Positions 55,501 to 64,000 of a DNA stretch of 64,000 nucleotides are shown piece after piece. Under the pieces are notes generated by a model that made no database searches, had not been told where the DNA came from, and saw only the letters and a list, made by a program, of their open reading frames with translations. The stretch covers positions 1,188,768-1,252,767 of the forward strand of contig CAVWRJ010000025.1 in the NCBI GenBank assembly GCA_963757335.1, read 5' to 3'. Source of the DNA: DASQPA01 sp963757335. GTDB taxonomy: Bacteria; Acidobacteriota; Thermoanaerobaculia; Multivoradales; UBA5704. Every line of letters starts with the position of its first letter. Positions within the stretch are counted from its first letter, which is position 1. A program made the position numbers and the translations under genes.

Positions 55501-58500
55501 CTCGAAGGGGAGATCCTGGTGACCGTAGGCGCCCAGGGTCGTCTCCCGCACCCGGCCGAGCAGCTCCGCGAAGGCCGGCCGGCCGGAGAGGTCGCCGCGG
55601 AGGACCAGGGTGTTGACGAAGAAGCCGATCAGCCCTTCGAGCTCGCCGTGAGTGCGGCCGGCGATCGGCGAACCCACCGGTACATCCTCCTGGCCGGTGT
55701 AGCGCGACAGGAGCGCCTGGAAGGCCGCGAGGAGAGTCATGAAGAGGGTCGTTCCCGAGCGCTGGCCGAGCCCCTGGACCGCCGCGCCGAGCGACGCTGG
55801 GAGGAGGAACGGCTGGTGCCCGCCACGGAAGCTCTGGGCGAGCGGCCGCGGCCGGTCGGTCGGCAGCTCGAGCACCGCCGGCGCCCCGGCGAGACGCTCG
55901 CGCCACCAGGCGAGGAGGCCGGCGAGCGCCGGGCCGGAGAGCTGCCGGCGCTGCCAGACGGCGAAATCGCCATACTGGATCGGCAGCTCGGGGAGCGGCG
56001 AAGCCTCTCCTCTGGCAAAGGCGGCGTAGAGCGCCGTCAGCTCGGCGGTCAATACCCCCAGCGACCAGCCGTCGGCGACGATGTGGTGCAGGGTGACGAG
56101 GGCTAAGTGCTCGTCCGCCGCCAGGCGGAGGAGGGTGAGCCGGAGGAGAGGCCCGGCAGCGAGGTCGAACGGCCGCCGGCCCTCCGCCGCCAGCAACCGC
56201 TCCGCCTCGGCCTCCCGGCCGCCTGCTCTGGGGATGCCGGTCAGGTCGACGAGGGGCATCTCGGGAGGGCTCGCCGGCAGCACGACCTGCACCGGTGTGC
56301 CGGCCCCCCCGGCAGACATCGCGGACATGGCAAACACCGTGCGGAGCGCCTCGTGCCGCCGCACCACCTCGGCGACCGCGGCGGCGAAGACCGGAGCGTC
56401 GAGCGCCCCCCGGAGCCGGAGAGCGCCGGGCAGGTTGTAGGCCGCGCTCCCCGGCTCCAACTGGTCGACGAACCAGAGCCGCTCCTGGGCGAAGGAGAGC
56501 GGCAGCTCCGCCGCCCCTTTGCCCTCGACCGATCGGCGCGGGATCGCTCCGCCGGCCGACGCGCTCTCCCCCGCCGTCCCGCTCTCGACGCCTGCGATCC
56601 GCGCCGCCAGGGTGGCGATCGTCGGAGCCTCGAAGACCGTCCGCACCGGGAGCTCGACCCCGAGGGCGGTGCGCAGGCGCGACACCACCTGGGTGGCGAG
56701 GAGTGAATGACCGCCGAGCGCGAAGAAGTTGTCGCTCGCTCTCAAGGCTTCGGCCGGCCGCCCGAGCACCTCCGCCCAGACCGCCGCCACCGCCGTTTCG
56801 AGGCGCCCCTGGGGCGCTACTCCCTCGCCTTCGCCGGACGTCCCGGTGCCGAGAGAGATCATCTCCGGCAGGGCCGCCAGAGCCTGCCGGTCGACCTTGC
56901 CGTTGGCCGACAGCGGCAGGGCGCCGAGAAGAGCGATGGCGGGGACCATGTACTCGGGGAGCCGGCGGCTTAAGAAATCCCGCAGCTCGCCCGCTTCCAG
57001 GCCCGGGGAGCCCGAGCCCGGCCGCGCCACGACGCCGGCCACCAGCCGCTTGCCCCCTGGCCGCTCCTCGCGGACGAGGACGGCGGCCTGCGCCACTTGC
57101 GGGTGAGCGCCGAGCGCCGCCTCGATCTCCCCCAGCTCGATGCGGAAGCCGCGGATCTTGACCTGGAAGTCGATCCGCCCGAGGAAGTCGAGCTGGCCGT
57201 CCGGCCGCCAACGCACGAGGTCGCCGGTCCGGTAGGCCCGCGCTCCCGGCGCCCCGGCAGCCGCGCGCCCAGGGGGTCGGGCACGAAGCGTTCCGCCGTC
57301 AGCTCCGGCCGCCCGGAGTAGCCACGCGCCAGACCCGCGCCCGCGATCCACAGCTCCCCGGGAACGCCGATCGGCGCCAGCTCCCCCCGCGGTCCCATCA
57401 CCAGCAACCGGGTGTTGGCGATCGGCCCGCCGATCGACCCGCCCGCGCTCCCCGCCGGCACCAGCTTGCGAGTCGTGATCACGCTGTACTCCGAGGGGCC
57501 GTAGAGGTCCAGCAACCGCAGGGGCGAGCCCAGCGCCGGGCCCTGGTGCAGCCGGTCGCCGCCGGTGAGCAGCAGGCGGAGCGGCGGCTCGGCGCCCGCC
57601 GGGATCTCCTCCGCCAGCACCGCCTCGGCGAGCGGCGTCGGCAGGAAGGAGAGGGTGATCCCCAGCTCCGACCAGAAGCGCAGGATCGCCGCCGGCGACA
57701 ACCGGGTCTCCTCCTCGACCCCATGCAGGCTCGCACCAGAGGAGAGATACGGCCACAGCTCGTCGACCGAGGCGTCGAAGCCCGGGCTCGCCACCAGGGT
57801 GCCGCGATCCGCCTCGGTCACCCCGCAGTCCTCGCAATGCCAGCGCACCAGGTTGGCGAGGCCCCCGTGCGGCACCTCGACGCCCTTCGGCCGGCCGGTC
57901 GAACCCGAGGTATAGATGACATAGGCGAGGTTTGTCGGCCCGACGACCGGCGCCGGCAGGGCCTCCCCCTCGTCAGCATCCCCACCATCCACCCCTCGGC
58001 CAGCTCGTCCAGATAGACGACCGCCGCAGTTGTGGGCGGCAGGGCGCCAGCGAAGCCGCGCTCGGTCAGCACCACGAGCGCCCCGGAGTCGGCGAGGAGG
58101 AAGGCCAGCCGCTCGGCCGGGTAGGTGGGGTCGAGCGGCACGTAGGCTCCCCCCGCCCGGAGCACGCCCAGGGGCGCCACCAGCCGGGAGAGCGAGGTCC
58201 CCAGGCAGATCGCCACCCGGACCTCCGGACCCACCCCGAGCCGGCGCAGCCGGCAGGCCAGGCGGCCGGAGCGCGCCGCGAGCTCGCCGTAGGAGAGCGC
58301 CCGTCCCCGGCAGGTCCCCGCGATGGCCCCGGGCCGCCGCCGCGCCTGCTCGGCGAAGAGCTCGTGCACCAGGTTGCCTGGAGGGCCGGCGGTGTCGTTC
58401 CAGCCGCAGGTCAGCTGGTGGCGCTCGGCAGCCCCGAGGAGCGGCAGGTCGGAGACCCGGCCGAGAAGCCAGCGCGCCGGATCGGCTGCCACTTCTGCCA

Positions 58501-59972
58501 GCAGATGGACGAACTGGCCGGCCAGACGTTCGGCCGTCGTCGCCTCGAACAGGTCGCGGTTGTAGAGGAAGCGTCCGGCGAGACCCTCCGGGCTCTCCGC
58601 CAGCACCGCAGAGAGGTCGAACTGCGCCCCCGGCTCTGCCAGAGGCAGCGATTCGAGGACGAGCGAGCCGAAGGCCAGCCGCGCTCCCGACGCCCCGGCA
58701 GAGAGGGCGGCCATGGCGTCCTCGCCCGAGCGCCTCCCCTTCTGCAGCACGACGACCGCCTGGAAGACCGGAGAGCGGGACGGATCGCGGTCCGCCTGCA
58801 GCCGCTCGGCCAAGAGCGGGAACGGGTACTCCTGGTGGGCGAAGCTGGCGAGCGCCGCCGCCCGGGTCCGCCCCAGCAGCTCTCCGAACGTCGGGTCGCC
58901 CGAGAGGTCGCCGGGGATCGCCACCGGATTGACCAGGTAGCCCACCAGGCCGGCGAGAGCGGAGTCGGCCCGCCCCGTCGTCGGGCAGCCCACCACCAGC
59001 TTCTCCTGACCGCTGTAGCGATCGAGCAGCACCTCGAAGACGGCGAGGAGGCCCATGTAGAGGGTGGCCCCCCGCTGCCGCCCCAGCCGGCGCAGGGCGG
59101 CGACCGCCGCCGCCCCCAGGCGGAGGTCCCGCGCCGCGCCGCGGTAGGTCTGGACCGGCGGCCGCGGACGATCGGTCGGCAGCTCCAGGACGGGCGGGTA
59201 GCCCGCCAGGGCCTGGCGCCAGAAGTCCCACAGCCGCTCGCCAGCCGGTCCGGCGAGCCGCTCCGCCTCGCGGGGCGCGAGGTCCGCGTAGTCGAAGGCC
59301 GCTGCGGGCAGGAGAGCTAAGGTGCCGGGAGCGATCTCCTGGCCGTAGAGCACCCCCAGCTCGCGCAACAGCACCCCCACCGACCAGAAGTCGGCCACGA
59401 TGTGGTGGACCGAGAGGACGAGGGCCTGCTCTCCGCCCCCCAGGTGGAAGAGGGCGAGGCGGAGGAGGGGGCCGTGCGCGAGGTCGAAGGGCAGAAAGGC
59501 GACGGCCGAGAGCCGCCGGGAGATCTCCGCCGGGTCGTCGAGGTGGATGAGATCGGAGCCATTGGAGCCATTGGAGGCATGGACCTCACGAAAATCGAGC
59601 CGCGCCTCCGTGCTGATCCGCTGGCGTGGCCCCGTGGGGCCTGCCTCAAAAGTGGCGCGGAGCGCCGGATGGCGGGCGACGAGGGCGCGGGCGGCCCGCA
59701 GCAGAGCGGCTCCCGAAATGGGAGAGGCACTGGGGATATCGGAGATATCGGAGCTATCGGAGCCGTCGGAGACCCCGCGCACCCGCGCCGCGCCGGCGAT
59801 TACGTAGGCCGGATTCCCCGGCGAGAGGCGATCCAGGAACCAGAGCGCCCGCTGTCCGTAGGACAGCGCCAGCTCGCTCGCTTCCTCGCGCTCGCTTTCG
59901 ATGAAAAACGGGTCTTCTACAGAGAGGTGCACCTGGCTCGGCCTTTCTTCCAAAACTCTCGACTGTAACCAT
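43525..59972 (-). CDS. NRPS, five modules (C-A-T)x5, no release domain
   Basis: About 5470 residues. Modules (minus strand): C1 59880-58470, A1 to 56870, T1 near 56700; C2 56510-55160, A2, T2 near 53440; C3 53240-51890, A3, T3 near 50190; C4 50000-48680, A4, T4 near 46985; C5 46810-45480, A5, T5 near 43770; then a 45-residue tail with no thioesterase, reductase or epimerase. C1 reads HHIVADFWS, the others HHIV(A/S)DGWS. GrsA-aligned pocket residues: A1 D-A-D-F-L-G-L-V-I-K (unknown), A2 D-A-L-T-L-G-R-I-S-K (unknown), A3 D-A-W-F-L-G-V-T-F-K (branched-chain-like), A4 and A5 D-L-F-N-N-A-L-T-Y-K (Ala). Single-base frameshifts lie near 57975 and 57265; 57200-43525 is fully open. The best ribosome-binding site (GGAGGTGG, 59988-59981) precedes ATG 59972, which needs a further indel near 59953; TTG 59953 is the in-frame alternative. 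Confidence 0.9.
43530..43557. terminator. 28-bp perfect palindrome at the convergent gene junction
   Basis: Positions 43530-43557 form an uninterrupted palindrome (CGCCGGGAGCCGGC and its complement). It overlaps the last codons of the NRPS and lies 16 bp past the stop of the plus-strand oxidoreductase. A 13-bp direct repeat (AGCTAGACGCCGG at 43510 and 43523) carries both stop codons. A bidirectional terminator is likely, though no T-run follows. Confidence 0.55.
45035..45079. repeat. 9/18-bp repeat inside the A5 domain of the five-module NRPS
   Basis: The 18-mer GATCCCGCCGATATCGCC occurs at 45035-45052 and 45062-45079, separated by a 9-mer of the same family. On the minus strand it reads GGCGATATCGGCGGGATC and encodes an Ala-Ile-Ser-Ala-Gly-Ser repeat in a surface loop between core motifs A2 and A3. 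Sister module 4 lacks it. Confidence 0.8.
53345..57174. repeat. NRPS module-sized duplication, copy 1
   Basis: Near-identical to 60150-64000 (offset about 6.8 kb). It covers the end of one A domain, T, C, the next A and T. Even third-codon positions are largely shared, which indicates a recent duplication or gene conversion. Confidence 0.9.
59732..59771. repeat. 9-bp repeat (GGAGATATC-like) near the start of the five-module NRPS
   Basis: Four adjacent 9-bp units (GGGATATC, GGAGATATC, GGAGCTATC, GGAGCCGTC) encode the Ser-Asp-rich loop SDGSDSSDISDIP inside C1. A related shorter repeat (GGAGCCATT) at 59556-59585 encodes a SerAsnGly loop in the same domain. Confidence 0.75.
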
Positions 59973-60031
59973 CAGTGCTTCCACCTCCAGGTTCCGGGGC
60001 AGACGGTGGGACTGCTCCCGGGTCAGCTGGG

Positions 60032-63000
60032 CTAGCTCGGGCTCTTGCGTCTTTTCCGGGGCTGAAGCGGCGGCGGCGCTACCGGCCGAGCTCCGCCCCG
60101 GGCCGCCTCCTCGACCGCGGCGATCGCCTCGGCAATCGCCGCGGCGAAGCCGGCCAGGGTCGGCGCCTCGAAGAGCCGCCGGAGCGGCACCTCCACCTGG
60201 AGCGCCGCGCGCACTCGCGACACCACCTGGGTGGCGAGGAGCGAGTGGCCACCCAAATCGAAGAAGCTGTCCTCCCGCCCCGGAGGTGAAATCCCCAAGA
60301 GGTCGGCCCAGATCCCCGCCAGGATCTCCTCGATCGGTCCGCGCGGTGCCTCGCGCGCCGGCTTCTCCGCCGAAACGGCGGGCTCGGGAAGAGCCTTGCG
60401 ATCGAGCTTACCGGTGGGCGACAGGGGCAGTGCCGGGAGAACCGTGAAGGCCGCCGGCACCATATACCCGGGGATCCTGGCCTTCAAGAACTCCTGGATT
60501 GCCACCCCCGTTCCCAGCATCCCCAGGCTCTCGCCCGGGCCGAGAACCAGATAGGCGAACAGCCGCCGGCTCCCGGTGCCCGGGTCCTCGCGGTCGACGA
60601 CCGCCGCCTCCGCCACCGCCGGGTGCTCCTGCAAGGCCACCTCGATCTCCCCCAGCTCCACCCGGAAGCCACGGATCTTGACCTGGCCGTCGATCCGGCC
60701 CACGAACTCGATCGCCCCGTCGGCCCGGAAGCGCGCCAGGTCCCCCGAGCGATAGATACGGGCGCCGGGCTCGTCCTCAAAGCCGGCCAGAGGGTGGGGG
60801 ACGAACTTCTCCGCCGTGAGCCGGGCGCGGTCCAGGTAGCCCCGTGCGAGACAGGGGCCGGCGATGCACAGCTCCCCCGCCACCCCGATGGGCATCGGCT
60901 GGAGCTCGGGGTCGAGCAGGTAGATCCGGGTGCGCGCGATCGGCCGGCCGATCGGCTGGAGCCGACCGTCGCCGGGCCGGCAGCGCCACGAGGTCACCGA
61001 GATCGTCGCCTCGGTCGGGCCGTAGCGGTTGTAAAGGTCGGCCTGCGACTGGGCGTGGAAACGCGCCGGCAGGTCGACCGGCATCGCCTCGCCGCCGCAG
61101 AGCACGGTACGCAGGTTGCCGCAGTCGGCGAGCGAGTGCTCCTTCAAGAGGGCCGCGAGCATCGCCATGGTGAAGGTCGCCTGCGGGATCTCCCAGTCGC
61201 GGAGGAGACCCACGAGATAGCCGGGGTCGCGCTCGCCGCCCGGCCGCGCCAGCACCGTCGTGCCGCCGACCAGGAGCGGCCCGAAGACCTCCAGGATCGA
61301 GGCATCGAAGCTGATCGTCGTCTTATGGACGAAGCTGTCTCCCTCGTGGAGCTCGACCTCCCGGGCGAAGCGCAGCCGGCTCCCCAGGGCGCCGTGGGTC
61401 ACCACCACCCCCTTGGGCTTCCCCGTCGAACCCGAGGTGTAGATGACGTAGGCCGGATGACCGGGCAGGAGCGCCGCTGGGTTCGCCGGCGCCAGGGCCT
61501 CCCGGGGCGGCTCGACCTCCCACAGGTCCTCGACGATCACCTTCCGCCAGACACCTCCGCGGCCCCCCCCACCCCCCCCACCCCCACCGAAATCGGAGAG
61601 GGCCGCGGCCCGCTCGGCCTGGATGAGGAGGACCGAGACCCCGGCGTCGGCCAGGATAAAGGCCTGGCGCTCGACCGGCAGCGACGGGTCGACAGGGAGG
61701 TAGGCGCCCCCCGCCTCCCAGATGGCGAGGAGCGACGCCACCATGGCGAAGGAGCGCTCGACGGCGATGCCGACCCGCGACTCGGGGCCCACCCCGAGTG
61801 CCCGCAGGTGGCCGGCGAGACGCCGGGTCCGGACCGCCAGCTCGCCGTAGCTCAGCCGCTCGCCGGAGAAGGCGAGCGCCACGGTATCCGGGTGGAGGGC
61901 GGCACGGGCGGCGAGGAGCGCCGGCACCAGTTCCTCCCCGGCGCGCTCCGCCGGGGTGTCGTTCCACTCGGCGAGCATCTGGTGGCGTTCGGCCATGGCG
62001 AGGAACGGCAGCTCGGCCACCCGGCGGGAGGGGTCGGCGACCGCCGCCGCGAGGAGAGTCGCGAAGTGCTCGCCGAGGCGGATCGCGCTGGTGCGGTCGA
62101 AGAGGTCCCGGCTGTACTCGACGATGCCGCGGAGAGCGCCGTCCGGCTCCTCGCGGAAGGTGAGGGTCAGGTCGAACTTGGCGACCCCGCTCTCGACGAT
62201 CACCGGCTCGACCTCGACCCCCGGCAGGTGGAGGGCGCCCGGCGGGGCGTTCTGCACGACGAAGAGGACCTGGAAGAGCGGGGCATGGTCGAGATGGCGC
62301 TCGGGCCGCAGCTCAAAAACCAGTTGCTCGAAGGGAAGATCCTGGTGACCGTAGGCGCCCAGGGTCGTCTCCCGCAACCGACCGAGCAGCTCCGCGAAGG
62401 CCGGCCGGCCGGAGAGGTCGCCGCGGAGGACCAGGGTGTTGACGAAGAAGCCGATCAGCCCTTCGAGCTCGCCGTGAGTGCGGCCGGCGATCGGCGAACC
62501 CACCGGTACATCCTCCTGGCCGGTGTAGCGCGACAGGAGCGCCTGGAAGGCCGCGAGGAGAGTCATGAAGAGGGTCGTTCCCGAGCGCTGGCCGAGCCCC
62601 TGGACCGCCGCGCCGAGCGACGCTGGGAGGAGGAACGGCTGGTGCCCGCCACGGAAGCTCTGGGCGAGCGGCCGCGGCCGGTCTATGGGCAGCTCGAGCA
62701 CCGCCGGCGCCCCGGCGAGACGCTCGCGCCACCAGTCGAGGAGGCCGGCGAGCGCCGGGCCGGAGAGCTGCCGGCGCTGCCAGACGGCGAAATCGCCATA
62801 CTGGATCGGCAGCTCGGGGAGCGGCGAAGCCTCTCCTCTGGCAAAGGCGGCGTAGAGCGCCGTCAGCTCGGCGGTCAACACCCCCAGCGACCAGCCGTCG
62901 GCGACGATGTGGTGCAGGGTGACAAGGGCTAAGTGCTCGTCCGCCGCCAGGCGCAGGAGGGTGAGCCGGAGGAGAGGCCCGGCAGCGAGGTCGAACGGCC

Positions 63001-64000
63001 GCCGGCCCTCCGCCGCCAGTAACCGCTCCGCCTCGGCCTCCCGGCCGCCTGCTCTGGGGATGCCGGTCAGGTCGACGAGGGGCATCTCGGGAGGGCTCGC
63101 CGGCAGCACGACCTGCACCGGCGTGCCGGACCCCCCAGCAGATACGCGGACATGGCAAACACCGTGCGGAGCGCCTCGTGCCGCCGCACCACCTCGGCGA
63201 CCGCGGCGGCGAAGACCGGAGCGGCGAGCGCCCCCCGGAGCCAGAGAGCGCCGGGCAGGTTGTAGGCCGCGCTCCCCGGTTCCAACTGGTCGACGAACCA
63301 GAGCCGCTCCTGGGCGAAGGAGAGCGGCAGCTCCGCCACCCCCTCACCTATCTCTCCCCGGGGGGACCGGCGCGGGATTGCCCCGCGGCCGCCGCGCTCT
63401 CCCCCGCGCCCACTCGGCCCCAAGCCGCGCCGCCAGGGTGGCGATCGTCGGAGCTTCGAAGACCGTCCGCACCGGGAGCTCCACCCCGAGGGCGGTGCGC
63501 AGGCGCGACACCACCTGGGTGGCGAGGAGCGAGTGACCGCCGAGCGCGAAGAAGTTGTCGCTCGCTCTCAAGGCTTCGGCCGGCCGCCCGAGCACTTCCG
63601 CCCAGACCGCCGCCACCGCCGTTTCGAGGCGCCCCTGGGGCGCCGCTCCCTCGCCCTCGCCGGCCGTCCCGGTGCCGAGAGCGATCATCTCCGGCAGGGC
63701 CGCCAGAGCCTGCCGGTCGACCTTGCCGTTGGCCGACAGCGGCAGGGCGCCGAGAAGAGCGATGGCGGGGACCATGTACTCGGGCAGCCGGCGGCTCAAG
63801 AAATCCCGCAGCTCGCCCGCTTCCAGGCCCGGGGAGCCCGAGCCCGGCCGCGCCACGACGCCGGCCACCAGCCGCTTGCCCCCTGGCCGCTCCTCGCGGA
63901 CGAGGACGGCGGCCTGCGCCACTTGCGGGTGGGCGCCGAGCGCCGCCTCGATCTCCCCCAGCTCGATGCGGAAGCCGCGGATCTTGACCTGGAAGTCGAT
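60032..64000 (-). CDS. NRPS, 3' part (A-T-C-A-T), 5' end outside window, frameshifted
   Basis: The synthetase upstream of the five-module protein, entering from the right window edge. Order: the end of an A domain (64000-63700, PLSANGKVDRQALAALP), T (near 63535, FFALGGHSL), C (63340-61990, HHIVADGWS), A (61960-60400, YVIYTSGSTGKPKG), T (near 60250, FFDLGGHSL) and a short basic tail ending at 60032. The pocket residues of the complete A domain match A2 of the next protein (D-A-L-T-L-G-R-I-S-K; substrate unknown). Two frame changes, near 63350-63430 and near 63142, are each one base. Against the near-identical copy at 53345-57174 the second is visible as the loss of one base in GCAGATACGCGG versus GCAGACATCGCGG. 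Confidence 0.87.
60150..64000. repeat. NRPS module-sized duplication, copy 2
   Basis: Partner of 53345-57174; it probably extends beyond the right window edge. It differs by scattered substitutions, two one-base indels and a linker with a C-rich expansion (61558-61592, a poly-Gly loop on the minus strand) that is absent from copy 1. Confidence 0.9.

Noticed and set aside
53818..56106. Long plus-strand open frames antisense to the five-module NRPS (also 45403-48207, 49030-51051, 51559-53202, 60623-62932)
   Set aside because: They repeat whenever the NRPS domain repeats, have no recognisable motif and no ribosome-binding site; shadows of the minus-strand coding sequence.
1..64000. tRNA, rRNA or integrase genes supporting an island
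   Set aside because: I saw no cloverleaf, rRNA segment, integrase or transposase; the foreign-looking genes near ileS have no identifiable mobility gene.

Overview
The window is uniformly high-GC bacterial DNA (about 70% by eye). It reads as chromosome from a Gram-negative-type bacterium with natural-product capacity. An Acidobacteriota- or Myxococcota-like source is my guess, based on the AlgI-type acylation genes, a Kbp homologue, Bcp and the IleS subclass; there is no rRNA or other marker here to fix the taxon.

Layout. (1) 1-15292, minus strand: a nonribosomal peptide synthetase (NRPS) operon. It is led by an unusual fusion of a GATase-like domain with an Asn/Arg-hydroxylase-type Fe(II)/2-oxoglutarate dioxygenase. 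An A-T-C-A-T protein, a C-A-T-C-A-T protein and the start of a further C-A protein follow. (2) 15293-25791: bcp peroxiredoxin, an EamA transporter and a frameshifted ileS. The 3' end of ileS is duplicated on the far side of a lower-GC gene for an unknown membrane protein with two internal repeats. A lower-GC pair (Glu/Leu-dehydrogenase-like enzyme plus membrane protein) and a 21-bp-period DNA array come next. (3) 25792-36029: an orphan AbrB-type antitoxin, leucine dehydrogenase, and a tightly overlapping plus-strand exopolysaccharide/acylation operon (GT2, flippase, MBOAT, AlgX/AlgJ-like, GT4, deacetylase, serine-acetyltransferase-like, secreted protein). (4) 36030-43514: a second 21/22-bp array, kbp, a ferritin-like/VIT1 iron exporter, a secreted amidohydrolase, a small membrane protein, a DUF1415 protein, phosphoglucomutase and a Gfo/Idh/MocA oxidoreductase. 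(5) 43525-64000, minus strand: a second NRPS segment, made of the 3' part of one synthetase and a five-module (C-A-T)x5 synthetase with no release domain at its end.

How the genes fit together. The left NRPS operon can start a peptide, since its first module is A-T without C, and the dioxygenase is a candidate beta-hydroxylase for one of its residues. Binding-pocket residues that I aligned by eye to GrsA suggest Leu-like, Ala, an acidic-pocket (possibly basic-residue) and Val modules on the left, and branched-chain and two Ala modules on the right. Whether the two NRPS segments make one product cannot be decided from this window. The EPS operon has the logic of an alginate-acetylation-like system attached to a Wzx-type flippase, but no polymerase is visible.

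Quality caveat. About thirteen single-base frameshifts break otherwise intact conserved proteins: the NRPS at both ends of the window, ileS and the AlgX-like gene. A 14.3-kb stretch at 43.5-57.2 kb is perfectly open. I treat the breaks as probable sequence errors, with real decay as the alternative. Frameshifted genes are annotated as whole genes. The most unusual non-coding signals are the two degenerate 21-bp-period arrays, the ileS-tail duplication around a foreign-looking gene, and scattered 9-bp GGCGATATC-like repeats.
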